Below, in pieces: positions 9,801-17,367 of a stretch of DNA of 64,000 nt. The stretch lies in NCBI GenBank assembly GCA_004292695.1, contig RDXV01000002.1, positions 31,984 to 95,983 of the forward strand, read 5' to 3'. The stretch is from Nostocales cyanobacterium. Its GTDB lineage: Bacteria; Cyanobacteriota; Cyanobacteriia; Cyanobacteriales; Nostocaceae. The number at the start of each line of letters is the position of its first letter. The first letter of the stretch is position 1. The notes under the pieces were generated by a model. The model had not been told where the DNA came from. It made no database searches and saw nothing but the letters and a program-made list of their open reading frames with translations. A program made the position numbers and the translations under genes.

Positions 9801-10863
9801 ACAGTTAGAAGCAGTTAAACCCAAGAAACAACAAATATTAGGAGGAATTAAAAAAATTGAAAGTTGGTTAAAACCAATAGAAACAGCAGAAAATTTAGCT
9901 GATAATGTTTCTTTGGATAGTTTGTTGAATATCTATCCTGAATTAAAGGTAGAATTAGTCAAACCAAAAACTTTTAATTTAGCAAATAATTCAAAATCAT
10001 CTGCAATATCTGGAAATTTAGATACTATTACTGTTAACCCGACGCAAAAACAAAAACAACGTCACAGTAACGCTTTAAAAATTGTTGTGGATAAAATTGA
10101 GGAAGTTGTAGAAGAATTATCAGAAAAATCTGAATCTCTGAAAACAGAAACAGAATTTGGTAGTTATAAAGTTAAGGTTGAAAATGCAATTGAGAAAATT
10201 ACTCAAGTTTCTTTACCTCAGCATTTAATAGATATTCTAACTAATTCTTTACAAGTTGCTAACAGAAAACTCAATGAGATTCAATATCAGTCAGAAATTA
10301 AAGACTGTTTAGGTAAAATCCAAATTCGTTATAATTCTCTCAGTAATAATGCAAGTCAACAAGATTACACTTCTGCTAAAGATTATATTGAGGAATTAAC
10401 TAATAACAATCATTTACTTAAACAAGAATCTCTTTACCAGCAAATAGTCAATGATATTGAGATAAAATATCAAAATCTATCCAAAAAAATCACTATTTGG
10501 GAAGAAAGAATGATAGAGATAACCAAAGATCAAGCATTAAAGTTATCTTTAGAAGTTAGTCAACAACAAAACCGCTTTACTCAACCAGAAGATTCACATA
10601 AGGTTGAACAAATATTATCACAATTAAACCAAATCATTTTACAAAATCCTCAACAGGAAAAACCCCAACAGGAAGAAAATACTACCAAAAAACAGGATGA
10701 TGCAAATTTAACCATAGCAAAAATCAATGATCAAATCCAAGCAATTCAATCTGAAAGTATAGAAAATCAAATCATTGCTTTATTTAAACAACTTCCTGTT
10801 TCTAGAAGACAAGAAGTATATCAAAAATTAGCTACTTTATTAAATAACCAGGAGGAAAACTAA
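6808..10863 (+). CDS. Giant P-loop ATPase, BrxC/PglY-like
   Basis: 1351 residues. Walker A lies at residues 75-81 (DYGKGKS) within LFVQDYGKGKSHFALVAANYF, Walker B at 262-271 (GILILFDELN), then a sensor-like strand IALVCFTQIRPL. The middle part is rich in helices and holds a winged-helix-like stretch (ELAILKAIFLFYVSENKL...LSVTQTKETLDKL). The C-terminal 350 residues are Q/E/K-rich and probably coiled coil. Size, the QDYGKGKSH motif and the partner genes resemble the BrxC/PglY ATPases of BREX and related phage-exclusion systems. A ribosome-binding site AGGGAG precedes the ATG. Exact family membership needs a profile search. Confidence 0.75.
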   Translation: MQFNQIVTINESGIIANAVNFGMMNDVNKNLLLCQGFVFNYDHQKPKDSTLGILAEIQKSYQSINHPNIHLFVQDYGKGKSHFALVAANYFQKPIDTPENQGILKQLKIAAGNHQGIVEDLTAYKKRNPKHLVICINGKDTFDLRQTFLKSLRQTLETEGITNTLAQQLCQKPLEYLSKLAEEQLEKANQYLDKAGNKFGDINKIIELLTQDNYVVIPIVKEISKHLNDGFAIDFDTDLNIEEILTELIKKLCYGENAKYAGILILFDELNNYLQGWSVDPFSSGGLTLQSITDVCETYKSKIALVCFTQIRPLKSVPNQSQEDYKKLASRLEIAESTYEPASSLELVINGLLSQQVNSNSWNQFLQTWENTLLADSRKSYQDRITTYQEKRWNLGEFHQILTLGCIPLHPLNSYLLCNLDFTQGRTVIQYIKEEVKKFINSQPVEKNGKLNYLPAISLVDAFDSNFSQPEFSRYYTEFKNTKDKISSSITENELAILKAIFLFYVSENKLHKPESEKHEIILSELTGLSVTQTKETLDKLTSERGVINYNRGDNTYRFYSGKNVREIEQELEEEISKKANEISVNIVVKHCEKNTNSFLVTEKVEGKEFIETNKLLDDDEWFFEYKFYSIPEFEQALSGYKTLENIKGKGIFAYIFAETIEELQDIRHRVDQLIANSKYSKNIIAAIPTIPVREICIDLWKINIVKKKINADKDRSETALQVKYQELNDKVTREIKEVINSCTYYSFDISKLTTIERKDPQAIVSHLLQTLYPFIPPIAKNDKMALNSSTGSSVIAYSAKRLLEDNLNPTQFPNQSYHNIINPVFITAWGLFKTSSQQYTVQIPTNKNVKEAWNKISELIGLDHKKQTPINIDRIWKELSQPPFGYNEYTFTMLFVAWLSYHRSQVILQGNFGIPKTKKEQISVEEKPLKDWVTTNVFEKPKDFVNKWILESSKKPRVIPVQVINCPEISTILDYEQAQKLIQEIDNFLNSPTPDPTQLEAVKPKKQQILGGIKKIESWLKPIETAENLADNVSLDSLLNIYPELKVELVKPKTFNLANNSKSSAISGNLDTITVNPTQKQKQRHSNALKIVVDKIEEVVEELSEKSESLKTETEFGSYKVKVENAIEKITQVSLPQHLIDILTNSLQVANRKLNEIQYQSEIKDCLGKIQIRYNSLSNNASQQDYTSAKDYIEELTNNNHLLKQESLYQQIVNDIEIKYQNLSKKITIWEERMIEITKDQALKLSLEVSQQQNRFTQPEDSHKVEQILSQLNQIILQNPQQEKPQQEENTTKKQDDANLTIAKINDQIQAIQSESIENQIIALFKQLPVSRRQEVYQKLATLLNNQEEN

Positions 10864-11519
10864 TGAGTAAAATCATTTTAGATCCTACTGGTTCATATCC
10901 ACCAAAAAATCACTACATTGTTATTTCCACAGAAGTAGAATGGTTAAAATATTTTACCCTGGAACATGAATATTATTTAATTAAAGGTAAAGGACTGTGT
11001 AACTGGACAGAGGAATGGTTAAGAGTATGGAATAGGTTAGATTTAATTATTGATCAAAAACCACTACAAAACGAGGAGAATAATTATATTGATAATATTG
11101 ATGTTAATTCTCAAGAAAATGAGAAAATAAATAACTGTTTTAATGATACAGTAATAGTTAATTGTGTTGTTAAATGTGAAGGACAAAAACCGGGAGAATT
11201 AACTATTACAATCCATAATTATGATAATATAACTTTAAGTAACCTGAGTTTAACTATTAATGAGTTACCTAATTTTGAAAATATCAAACTTGGAGATTTT
11301 ACTATGTCACCTCATGATAAAATTATTCATCAAATGACAATTTATGAATATCCTCAATTACCACCAGATAAAAATAGTCTGACTATTTACTTATCTGGAA
11401 AGCTAAATTTTAATTTTGATCAGGAAAAGTTAGGAGAATCAAAACTTGATTCTGAGTCATATCTGACTATTAAACAAATTTATAATAGTGGGTTTCAAGG
11501 AGATTTAGATGATTTCTAA
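10863..11519 (+). CDS. Unknown beta-rich protein of the defence-like cassette
   Basis: 218 residues. The ATG overlaps the preceding TAA by one base and is preceded by GGAGGA inside the ATPase gene, a clear translational coupling. Residues 1-65 have aromatic-rich segments (EVEWLKYFTLEHEYYLIKG, NWTEEWLRVWNRLD). Residues about 90-205 alternate short hydrophobic strands (VIVNCVVKC, GELTITIHNYD, LSLTINELP, NSLTIYLSGKLNF) like an Ig or adaptin-ear fold. No enzymatic motif was seen. It could be an adaptor between the two ATPases; that is inference from gene order only. Confidence 0.6.
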   Translation: MSKIILDPTGSYPPKNHYIVISTEVEWLKYFTLEHEYYLIKGKGLCNWTEEWLRVWNRLDLIIDQKPLQNEENNYIDNIDVNSQENEKINNCFNDTVIVNCVVKCEGQKPGELTITIHNYDNITLSNLSLTINELPNFENIKLGDFTMSPHDKIIHQMTIYEYPQLPPDKNSLTIYLSGKLNFNFDQEKLGESKLDSESYLTIKQIYNSGFQGDLDDF

Positions 11520-12966
11520 TTATGATAATGATTTGGTTAGTCGTGTTTTTCAATCATTGAGTATTGATAAAAAACGTTTAGATTCTAGTGGAATCAAAAA
11601 TTTTGGTATTCCTAGTTTTGTGTCTGAATGGTTACTAGATAAACTTGTTCCCGGAATGGGTAAGTTAAATGATTTGGAATTAAAAAAAGTTAATGATTTT
11701 ATCCAAAAAGCATTTCCCAGAAAAGATGATTCAGAAGAAATTAAGTTTGATATTACTAATAAAGGAGAAACCTATAAAGTAATTGCTTTAATGCAGGTGA
11801 GAGTAAAATTAGAAGCTAATTCTAAACAAATACCTGAACCTTTAGCAAGCATTCCTATTTTAAATTTATCCAATTGTGAAATTTCTACAGATATTGTAGA
11901 TAAATATAGAAGGTTGCTTAGACAAGGAGTGTGGGGAAAAATTACGTTAAGCTATAAAAATAATAATGGTAATTTTAACGTATCAGTTATTGATTTTGAT
12001 CCTTTCCAATCATCGGAAGTTAATCTACAAGACTATGCAGAATGTCGTTCTCATTTTACCACAGAACAATGGCGAGATTTAATGTTGTGTTCTATGGGTT
12101 ATAATCCCGAACATCCAAATTATAATCATCTTGCAAAAACACGAATGTTAACTAGGTTAATTCCTTTAGTTGAATCTAATTATCATATTATGGAATTAGC
12201 ACCAAAGGGAACAGGAAAAAGTTTTGTTTATGAAAATATTAATAATAAAGTTTCTGTAGTCAGTGGAGGTAAAATAACACCTGCAAAATTATTTATTGAT
12301 GGTCAAACTAAATCAGTGGGTTTATTAGGACGTTATGATGTAGTAGTGTTAGATGAAATTCAAAGTTTAACTTTTGATAACCCTGATGAAATTATTGGAC
12401 CATTAAAAACCTATCTTGCAAATGGACGTTATAACCGTTCTGGTTTTTCTGAAAATCCTATTTCTAGTGATTGTTCTCTAGTTTTGTTAGGTAATATTGA
12501 ATTGGACGAAAACCAACTTCCTAAAAATAGACACAACTTGATGAATGATTTACCTAAATTTTTCTGGGAAACTGCTTTTTTAGATCGGTTTGCAGGTATT
12601 TTACCCGGTTGGGAAATTCCTAAGTTTCAACGAGATATGATTGCTGATCAAGTTGGTTTAAAAATGGACTTTTTTGGGGAAGCATTATTATCTTTAAGAC
12701 GAGATAATCGTTTTTACCAATATGCACAAGAACATACTTATTTTGAACATGAAAGTGTTACAGGTAGAGATGAAACAGCAATTCTCAAAACTGCATCAGG
12801 GTTGTTAAAAATACTCTATCCCCATTTACAATTAACTTTACAAGATTATCAAAGAGATTGTTTAGAACCTGCTAAAGAAATTCGTCAATATATTCGCAAT
12901 GTTCAATATTATCTCGATGATGAATTTAAAAGATATGGTAAGAATATTTATGTTGATGTCAAATAA
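11509..12966 (+). CDS. BrxL-like AAA+ ATPase without Lon-like C-terminus
   Basis: 485 residues. Order of motifs: N-terminal BrxL-type domain (GIPSFVSEWLLDKLVPGM), a middle domain ending FTTEQWRDLMLCSMGYNP, then LTRLIPLVESNYHIMELAPKGTGKS with Walker A at 232-238, VVSGGKITPAKLF, Walker B VVVLDE at 278-283, an arginine-containing YLANGRYNRSG and a sensor strand LVLLGNI. These match BREX BrxL, a hexameric ATPase related to Lon and MCM. Canonical BrxL is near 680 residues; this protein ends after the AAA+ lid region, so the Lon-protease-like domain is missing. It overlaps the preceding gene by 11 bp. Confidence 0.8.
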   Translation: MISNYDNDLVSRVFQSLSIDKKRLDSSGIKNFGIPSFVSEWLLDKLVPGMGKLNDLELKKVNDFIQKAFPRKDDSEEIKFDITNKGETYKVIALMQVRVKLEANSKQIPEPLASIPILNLSNCEISTDIVDKYRRLLRQGVWGKITLSYKNNNGNFNVSVIDFDPFQSSEVNLQDYAECRSHFTTEQWRDLMLCSMGYNPEHPNYNHLAKTRMLTRLIPLVESNYHIMELAPKGTGKSFVYENINNKVSVVSGGKITPAKLFIDGQTKSVGLLGRYDVVVLDEIQSLTFDNPDEIIGPLKTYLANGRYNRSGFSENPISSDCSLVLLGNIELDENQLPKNRHNLMNDLPKFFWETAFLDRFAGILPGWEIPKFQRDMIADQVGLKMDFFGEALLSLRRDNRFYQYAQEHTYFEHESVTGRDETAILKTASGLLKILYPHLQLTLQDYQRDCLEPAKEIRQYIRNVQYYLDDEFKRYGKNIYVDVK

Positions 12967-13060
12967 ATAATAAAAATTATTACCATTTTTCAAAATTCAG
13001 TATTTATTAAATATAATAGTTAGCTTCATTTAACAACCATGATTTTACACTTCACTGATC

Positions 13061-13258
13061 ATGATTATAACTTTGTTAGTTGCTTGGGTAACATTTGTCA
13101 TTCTTTGGAAAATAATCAAAACCACTGTTAAAACTGCTATGACTTGTGCCGCAATAGTAGTTTTATTATACTTTGGTTTCGGTATTACCCCTCAAGATAT
13201 TTTACAGAAAATATCAGAAATAACCACAAATGTCTCGCAAATTCCCACTTCTAATTAA
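13061..13258 (+). CDS. Small conserved membrane protein
   Basis: 65 residues with two hydrophobic stretches (about 1-20 and 28-45) separated by KIIKTTVKTAM, then a short polar tail. It looks like a two-helix inner or thylakoid membrane protein of the kind often found in cyanobacteria. No named family recognised. It lies 94 bp after the cassette and is not tightly coupled to it. Confidence 0.55.
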   Translation: MIITLLVAWVTFVILWKIIKTTVKTAMTCAAIVVLLYFGFGITPQDILQKISEITTNVSQIPTSN

Positions 13259-13325
13259 TTGTAAAATAAGGGTTTAGCACTACTAAACCCCTACATTTCC
13301 TACATTTTCAATTTTTAATTGTTAA

Positions 13326-13823
13326 TTACTTATAAGATGCTGAAATTTTCGCTAGTGCATCTTTCATTACTGAAGGTAACTGTCTCAAGATTTTACCTCT
13401 TTCCCGATCTAATGCTACTAATGTTACCTGTGCAGATACATATAACTCTTGTTGATCAGGAGAAACTATTTTATACTCCCAATTAATGCGAACTCCAGTT
13501 ACTTCTAACATTCTGGTTTTGACTATTGCCATCATTCCCAATTGCAACGAGCGATGATAACGTACTGATAAATCTACAACTGGTAAATCACAACCTAAAG
13601 CTACTAAATCTGCAAAATCAATTCCTATCGAGCGTAAGCACTCTACCCGCGCTGACTCCATCCATGTTAAATATGTACCGTGCCAAACTATACCCCCATA
13701 GTCGGTATGATGGGGTTGGACTTTAATAGGATATTCAAACCAACTCTCCAATTCTATATTTGTAAGTTTGTCAATAGCTTGAGTTGGTGGTAATTTTGGT
13801 TGTTCTGGTGTTGTTTGGGTCAT
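13326..13823 (-). CDS. Acyl-CoA thioesterase, hotdog fold (4HBT/YbgC-like)
   Basis: 165 residues from the ATG at 13823; in-frame starts at 13853 and 13958 would add poorly conserved sequence. The hotdog-thioesterase signature is clear: VQPHHTDYGGIVWHGTYLTWMESARVECL with the catalytic-region D-GG-V-H pattern, and VVDLSVRYHRSL for the central strand. In cyanobacteria such proteins hydrolyse acyl-CoA or 1,4-dihydroxy-2-naphthoyl-CoA in phylloquinone synthesis; which substrate applies cannot be told here. The stop codon TAA runs directly into an AT-rich repeat. Confidence 0.85.
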   Translation of the reverse strand: MTQTTPEQPKLPPTQAIDKLTNIELESWFEYPIKVQPHHTDYGGIVWHGTYLTWMESARVECLRSIGIDFADLVALGCDLPVVDLSVRYHRSLQLGMMAIVKTRMLEVTGVRINWEYKIVSPDQQELYVSAQVTLVALDRERGKILRQLPSVMKDALAKISASYK

Positions 13824-14017
13824 GTTGTATCTTTTGAGTATCAGAGTTTCCATTACCCAACAAATTTTAACAGATGCTGCAAAACAGGTTAATAAGCATG
13901 ATTTACGGTAATTGTCAATGGGTAGTGAAAATTGCAGGAGCAAAATTTGTATCACCAATTACCAATTACCGAAAAACAAAGCCATTGTTTATTTCTCTTT
14001 TTAGCAACTAAAACTAA

Positions 14018-14359
14018 TTACTTCTTGACCAGAGTTTTTTGGTTTGTTGAAGTTTGGATAGATTGCTGGACAAGATTAGCGAGTTCTTGCAATTGGTTAA
14101 TTGCTTCTGCGCCTTCTAACTTCATTAATTCACGGTCATCTCGCATTTCAGTCCAAGTAATTCCATAGTCTGATACTAAAAAGCGAATCAAATGATTATC
14201 ACCTAAGCTAACCATAAATGATGCACTATTCATTTGGTCGCCACAGGTGTAACAAGAAGCTAGATAGCCGTTGCGCTCTAATACTATCGCCAAGGCTTGT
14301 AGGTTCATTACCAAGTCTTGAACAAATTGTCTATGTTGATGTGCCAGTCTAAGAAACAC
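14018..14359 (-). CDS. DUF1815 family cyanobacterial protein
   Basis: 113 residues. The sequence FLRLAHQHRQFVQDLVMNLQ, YLASCYTCGDQMNSASFMVSLG and RFLVSDYGITWTEMRDDRELMKLEG matches what I remember of DUF1815, a single-domain cyanobacterial family of unknown function. It has two close cysteines (CYTC) that could be redox-active or bind a metal; that is inference. It is transcribed separately from the thioesterase, with about 195 bp between them. Confidence 0.75.
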   Translation of the reverse strand: MFLRLAHQHRQFVQDLVMNLQALAIVLERNGYLASCYTCGDQMNSASFMVSLGDNHLIRFLVSDYGITWTEMRDDRELMKLEGAEAINQLQELANLVQQSIQTSTNQKTLVKK

Positions 14360-14833
14360 TTTTTTCCTCCAGACACCAAAATTATGTGATTAGATTTTAT
14401 ATTTTCTTTAGATTTTTCCATCCTTTGATATTGTAAACTATTCATTACAATTCCTAGCAGACAGTTAGTATGTAATTGACTATCTTGCTCAGGGTAGAGG
14501 ATTAGGTTTTTATCTGCCGTATCAAAGTATTCAATTCATAAAACAAATATCTCAGATAAAACCACTAAAGTTAAGGTTGTGTTTAGATTGTGGGTTAGTA
14601 GTAATTGGCCGTATAAAGTAGTTAGCTTTCAGATTAACTTAAATTTCCTGCTAGTCAACTGTCCAACTGTTGCATATTACACGGTTATGGGGGGTATTTA
14701 AGGAAAACTTCAGTATTTCTTCACTCTATCCTAAGTTTTTGGCTTTTAACTATTCTTAACGAAGATTATGAATATAGGGTGTGATTTAGGGTAGAAAAAC
14801 TATATTTTCTATCACTTACACCCTATAGATTTT
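14360..14833. other. Intergenic region without recognisable gene; holds a hairpin
   Basis: 474 bp of AT-rich sequence with no convincing ORF. The only structure seen is an imperfect hairpin at 14773-14826 (TATAGGGTGTGAT ... ATCACTTACACCCTATA), just downstream of the minus-strand DUF2839 gene. It could end or stabilise that transcript, although the T-run is weak. Confidence 0.6.
14773..14826 (-). terminator. Possible terminator or 3' hairpin of the DUF2839 gene
   Basis: Inverted repeat with arms of about 13 bp and one bulge begins 8 bp after the stop codon at 14834. There is no long U-tract, so a terminator role is uncertain. Confidence 0.4.
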
Positions 14834-15049
14834 TTAAGCGGCCACTTGCCACCAGCCAAATGCAGGTCCAATAAAGCGAACTGTTACCCACACTGCTACC
14901 ATGACACCAATACCAATCCAAGCACCACGAGTAGTAATACTCACAAATAGTTCTGCTTGAGATTTAGTAATGGGGACCCAAGGTAAGATGCGGGTTTCTT
15001 CCCCATATTTGTCTCCTAGCTTTTCTTTACGACGTTTTGCTTCACCCAT
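14834..15049 (-). CDS. DUF2839 family small membrane protein
   Basis: 71 residues. The N-terminus MGEAKRRKEKLGDKYG and the hydrophobic C-terminal half (about 40-62, IGIGVMVAVWVTVRFIGPAFGWW) match the cyanobacterial DUF2839 pattern as I recall it. It is probably a single-span membrane protein with a basic cytosolic head. Function unknown. Confidence 0.75.
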   Translation of the reverse strand: MGEAKRRKEKLGDKYGEETRILPWVPITKSQAELFVSITTRGAWIGIGVMVAVWVTVRFIGPAFGWWQVAA

Positions 15050-15099
15050 AATTTTTGTTTGAATGTTTGGTTAATTTTATTTTTATCAGTGTAAGAAGG

Positions 15100-15286
15100 G
15101 AACAGGGAATTTAGAATTTAGAATTTAGAATTTAGAATTTAGAATGAAGAATGAAGAATGGGGAATTTAGAATTTAGAATTTAGAATTTAGAATGGGGAA
15201 TGGGGAATGGGCAATTGAGAAACTGTCAACTGTTAACTGTCAACTGTCAACTGTCAACTGTCAACTGTCACCTGTCACCTGTCATC
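15100..15286. repeat. STRR cluster (AGAATTT, GGGGAAT, CAACTGT/CACCTGT units)
   Basis: Three heptamer families in succession: about ten AGAATTT units, some GGGGAAT/AGAATGA units, then about eight AACTGTC/CACCTGT units. The last units overlap the final codons and stop of the minus-strand helicase-like gene. Confidence 0.9.
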
Positions 15287-16846
15287 ATTGGAAAAAATGC
15301 TGGGATCAAGGTAGTTTAAACGTGCTAGGGGACTGAGGGCGGAGATAATTTGAGCGCCATAGCTGCGGTTAACTACTCGACTGTCAAAGAGGGCAACTAT
15401 ACCGTTGTTTTCTCTGACTGGTGCGATCGCCCTTTGTAATTCATTCAGTGCTGTGGGTAATAAATATAGTCTAAACCAGTCTTGATGCGATCGCTTGTAG
15501 TGGGCTACTCTACCTGCTACTAAGGGATTTTCTAAAGATGGTAAAGGTAAAGTGGCAATCATTAACAGTCTGGGAGCAGGTAAAACATGATGATGCTCCC
15601 GCCAATATTCCCAACCTGTAACCAAAATCCCATTTTCGTCTAAACAAGTTTTTTCCACCTGTACCCGTGAACCAAACTCCGCTGCCAAAATCGCCCCTAC
15701 TCTAGATTTTAAAGGTACATCCCCCACTAACACTACAGTCATTCCCGAAACAGTGGCACTCAAACATACGAGGGTACGTACTTGATGAATAAATGCCCCT
15801 TGAAACTCCGGTGTATTCGGTAAAGGTAACTTATGGGGTGCATATAATTGAATTTCTTCCCCTTGATGATCCGCAGAAAATTTTAAACAAGTTAGATCAT
15901 CCAAACCGAAACGTTGACGAAATAAAGGTGCTTCCGTTTCTGGTTCTAAAGCACTCCCCACCAGTACCACAGGTTGACGTTGCCAAATAGGTGTTAATAT
16001 TTCCGCTAACTCAATGGGTGCATAATGTAAAGAAAATAACCCTTGACGACGCGCAATAGTAGACCAAGACAGCCCAGGTGATGAAAACATGGGTTCGCCA
16101 TCATCCAGGTATTTTTGGCAATATTGGCGGAAATTTTGCCAAACTGTCGGCAAATTTGGATTTTCACCCAAAGCTAAAAACAAACTTTGTAAAATCTCTA
16201 TTTCTGACTGAGAAATCAAATAACAATTATAAGGATTTTCAGGATGTTGAAATAATTCATGGGTTAGCTGTATTTTAGCTTCACGAATCATTTCCGCTTC
16301 CTGGGGACAGGCTAACATTAACTGATCCCAGTCATGGGGTTGAATATCTTGGGTTAACTGATCCCGTACCCAGTCTTCCAAATCATCCACACCGTCAATA
16401 ATAGTAGGAATATTGGCCGGAAACTGACCGTTATTAGCTAATTGACTATTTAACCAAGCTGCGGGAGATGTTAAGAGCAACCCTTGAAAATCAGCACTTG
16501 GCCAACTTGTACCAGTTCTAATTGGTTTCTGAGTTGATAACCACTGCTGTAAACGAGGAATTTCTATATTTAGTAAGCGTTGCTGGACATTTTCCGTCGC
16601 CACAATAATTACGGGACTATGCCACATTAAAGCAGATGCAATAAAACTTGTGCGATATCTACCTTGATAACCACAAACTGCCCCCACTTGAATTAAAGCA
16701 CTGCGTCCCAAGCGCAAAGCCCTGGCTACCAGACGTGCCATAGTTAAATGATGTGGCCAAGCTGGAAAACCAACCTGCGATCGCAGGAAGTTGTGTAGTG
16801 ATAAATGAACTTCTGCCTCAATCACGCGCGTTTCATCCCATAACAA
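15275..16846 (-). CDS. Degenerate DinG/XPD-like superfamily 2 helicase
   Basis: 523 residues. The overall plan follows DinG/XPD: an N-terminal ATPase half, a central helical region and a C-terminal half ending LNELQRAIAPVRENNGIVALFDSRV, which corresponds to motif VI plus the D-R strand. However the Walker A position reads GYQGRYRTS (residues 59-67) rather than G-x-GKT, the DEAH box reads IIDGVDD (149-155), and motif VI is QRAIAPVR instead of Q-x-x-GR-x-R. No iron-sulfur cysteine cluster is evident. The protein is full length and uninterrupted, so it is probably a maintained, non-catalytic paralogue. The last two residues and stop fall inside a heptamer repeat. Confidence 0.7.
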   Translation of the reverse strand: MLWDETRVIEAEVHLSLHNFLRSQVGFPAWPHHLTMARLVARALRLGRSALIQVGAVCGYQGRYRTSFIASALMWHSPVIIVATENVQQRLLNIEIPRLQQWLSTQKPIRTGTSWPSADFQGLLLTSPAAWLNSQLANNGQFPANIPTIIDGVDDLEDWVRDQLTQDIQPHDWDQLMLACPQEAEMIREAKIQLTHELFQHPENPYNCYLISQSEIEILQSLFLALGENPNLPTVWQNFRQYCQKYLDDGEPMFSSPGLSWSTIARRQGLFSLHYAPIELAEILTPIWQRQPVVLVGSALEPETEAPLFRQRFGLDDLTCLKFSADHQGEEIQLYAPHKLPLPNTPEFQGAFIHQVRTLVCLSATVSGMTVVLVGDVPLKSRVGAILAAEFGSRVQVEKTCLDENGILVTGWEYWREHHHVLPAPRLLMIATLPLPSLENPLVAGRVAHYKRSHQDWFRLYLLPTALNELQRAIAPVRENNGIVALFDSRVVNRSYGAQIISALSPLARLNYLDPSIFSNDDR

Positions 16847-17367
16847 GCGACTTTTTGAAAATGCCCTATTTACATTATGTTGTCAGTTGTCAATTTTTAT
16901 GAATAGGTAAAAGTTGTTGATCTCTGATTTTGAGGCCTTTTTACCTAGTTTTCATGACCAATCATCAGCTTTCTTAAATTCTCTGACAAGATAATTCTTA
17001 CTGATGCCCTTGATAACCTCAGAATGTATATACTCATTCAAACAAGTATCTATACTTTAAATATTGTAAAAATATAATTCCTCTCGCACCACCTGACACA
17101 GAATTTATATTGTAGTTTAAATATTCACCTGAGCAATGATTGTTTTTGATATGGGGTGTAGCGTGTGGGTATCTCTCTTATTAAGTGAAAACCCTTAAAG
17201 AAACTGTATGATATTTTTTTAGTTCTTAATTCTTAATTCTTAATTCTTAATTCTTAATTCTTAATTCTCCAGGTATTGGTAAATGATAATGTAAATAGGT
17301 TTTACCAATTACCAATTACCAATTACCAATTACCAATTACCCATTACCCATTACCAATTACCCATTA
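16847..17367. other. Intergenic region with STRR, no gene seen
   Basis: 521 bp between two divergent-looking minus-strand genes. Positions 17218-17270 hold TTAATTC units and 17300-17370 hold ACCAATT/CCCATTA units. The rest is AT-rich and featureless; it must contain the promoter of the helicase-like gene near 16850-16950. Confidence 0.6.
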
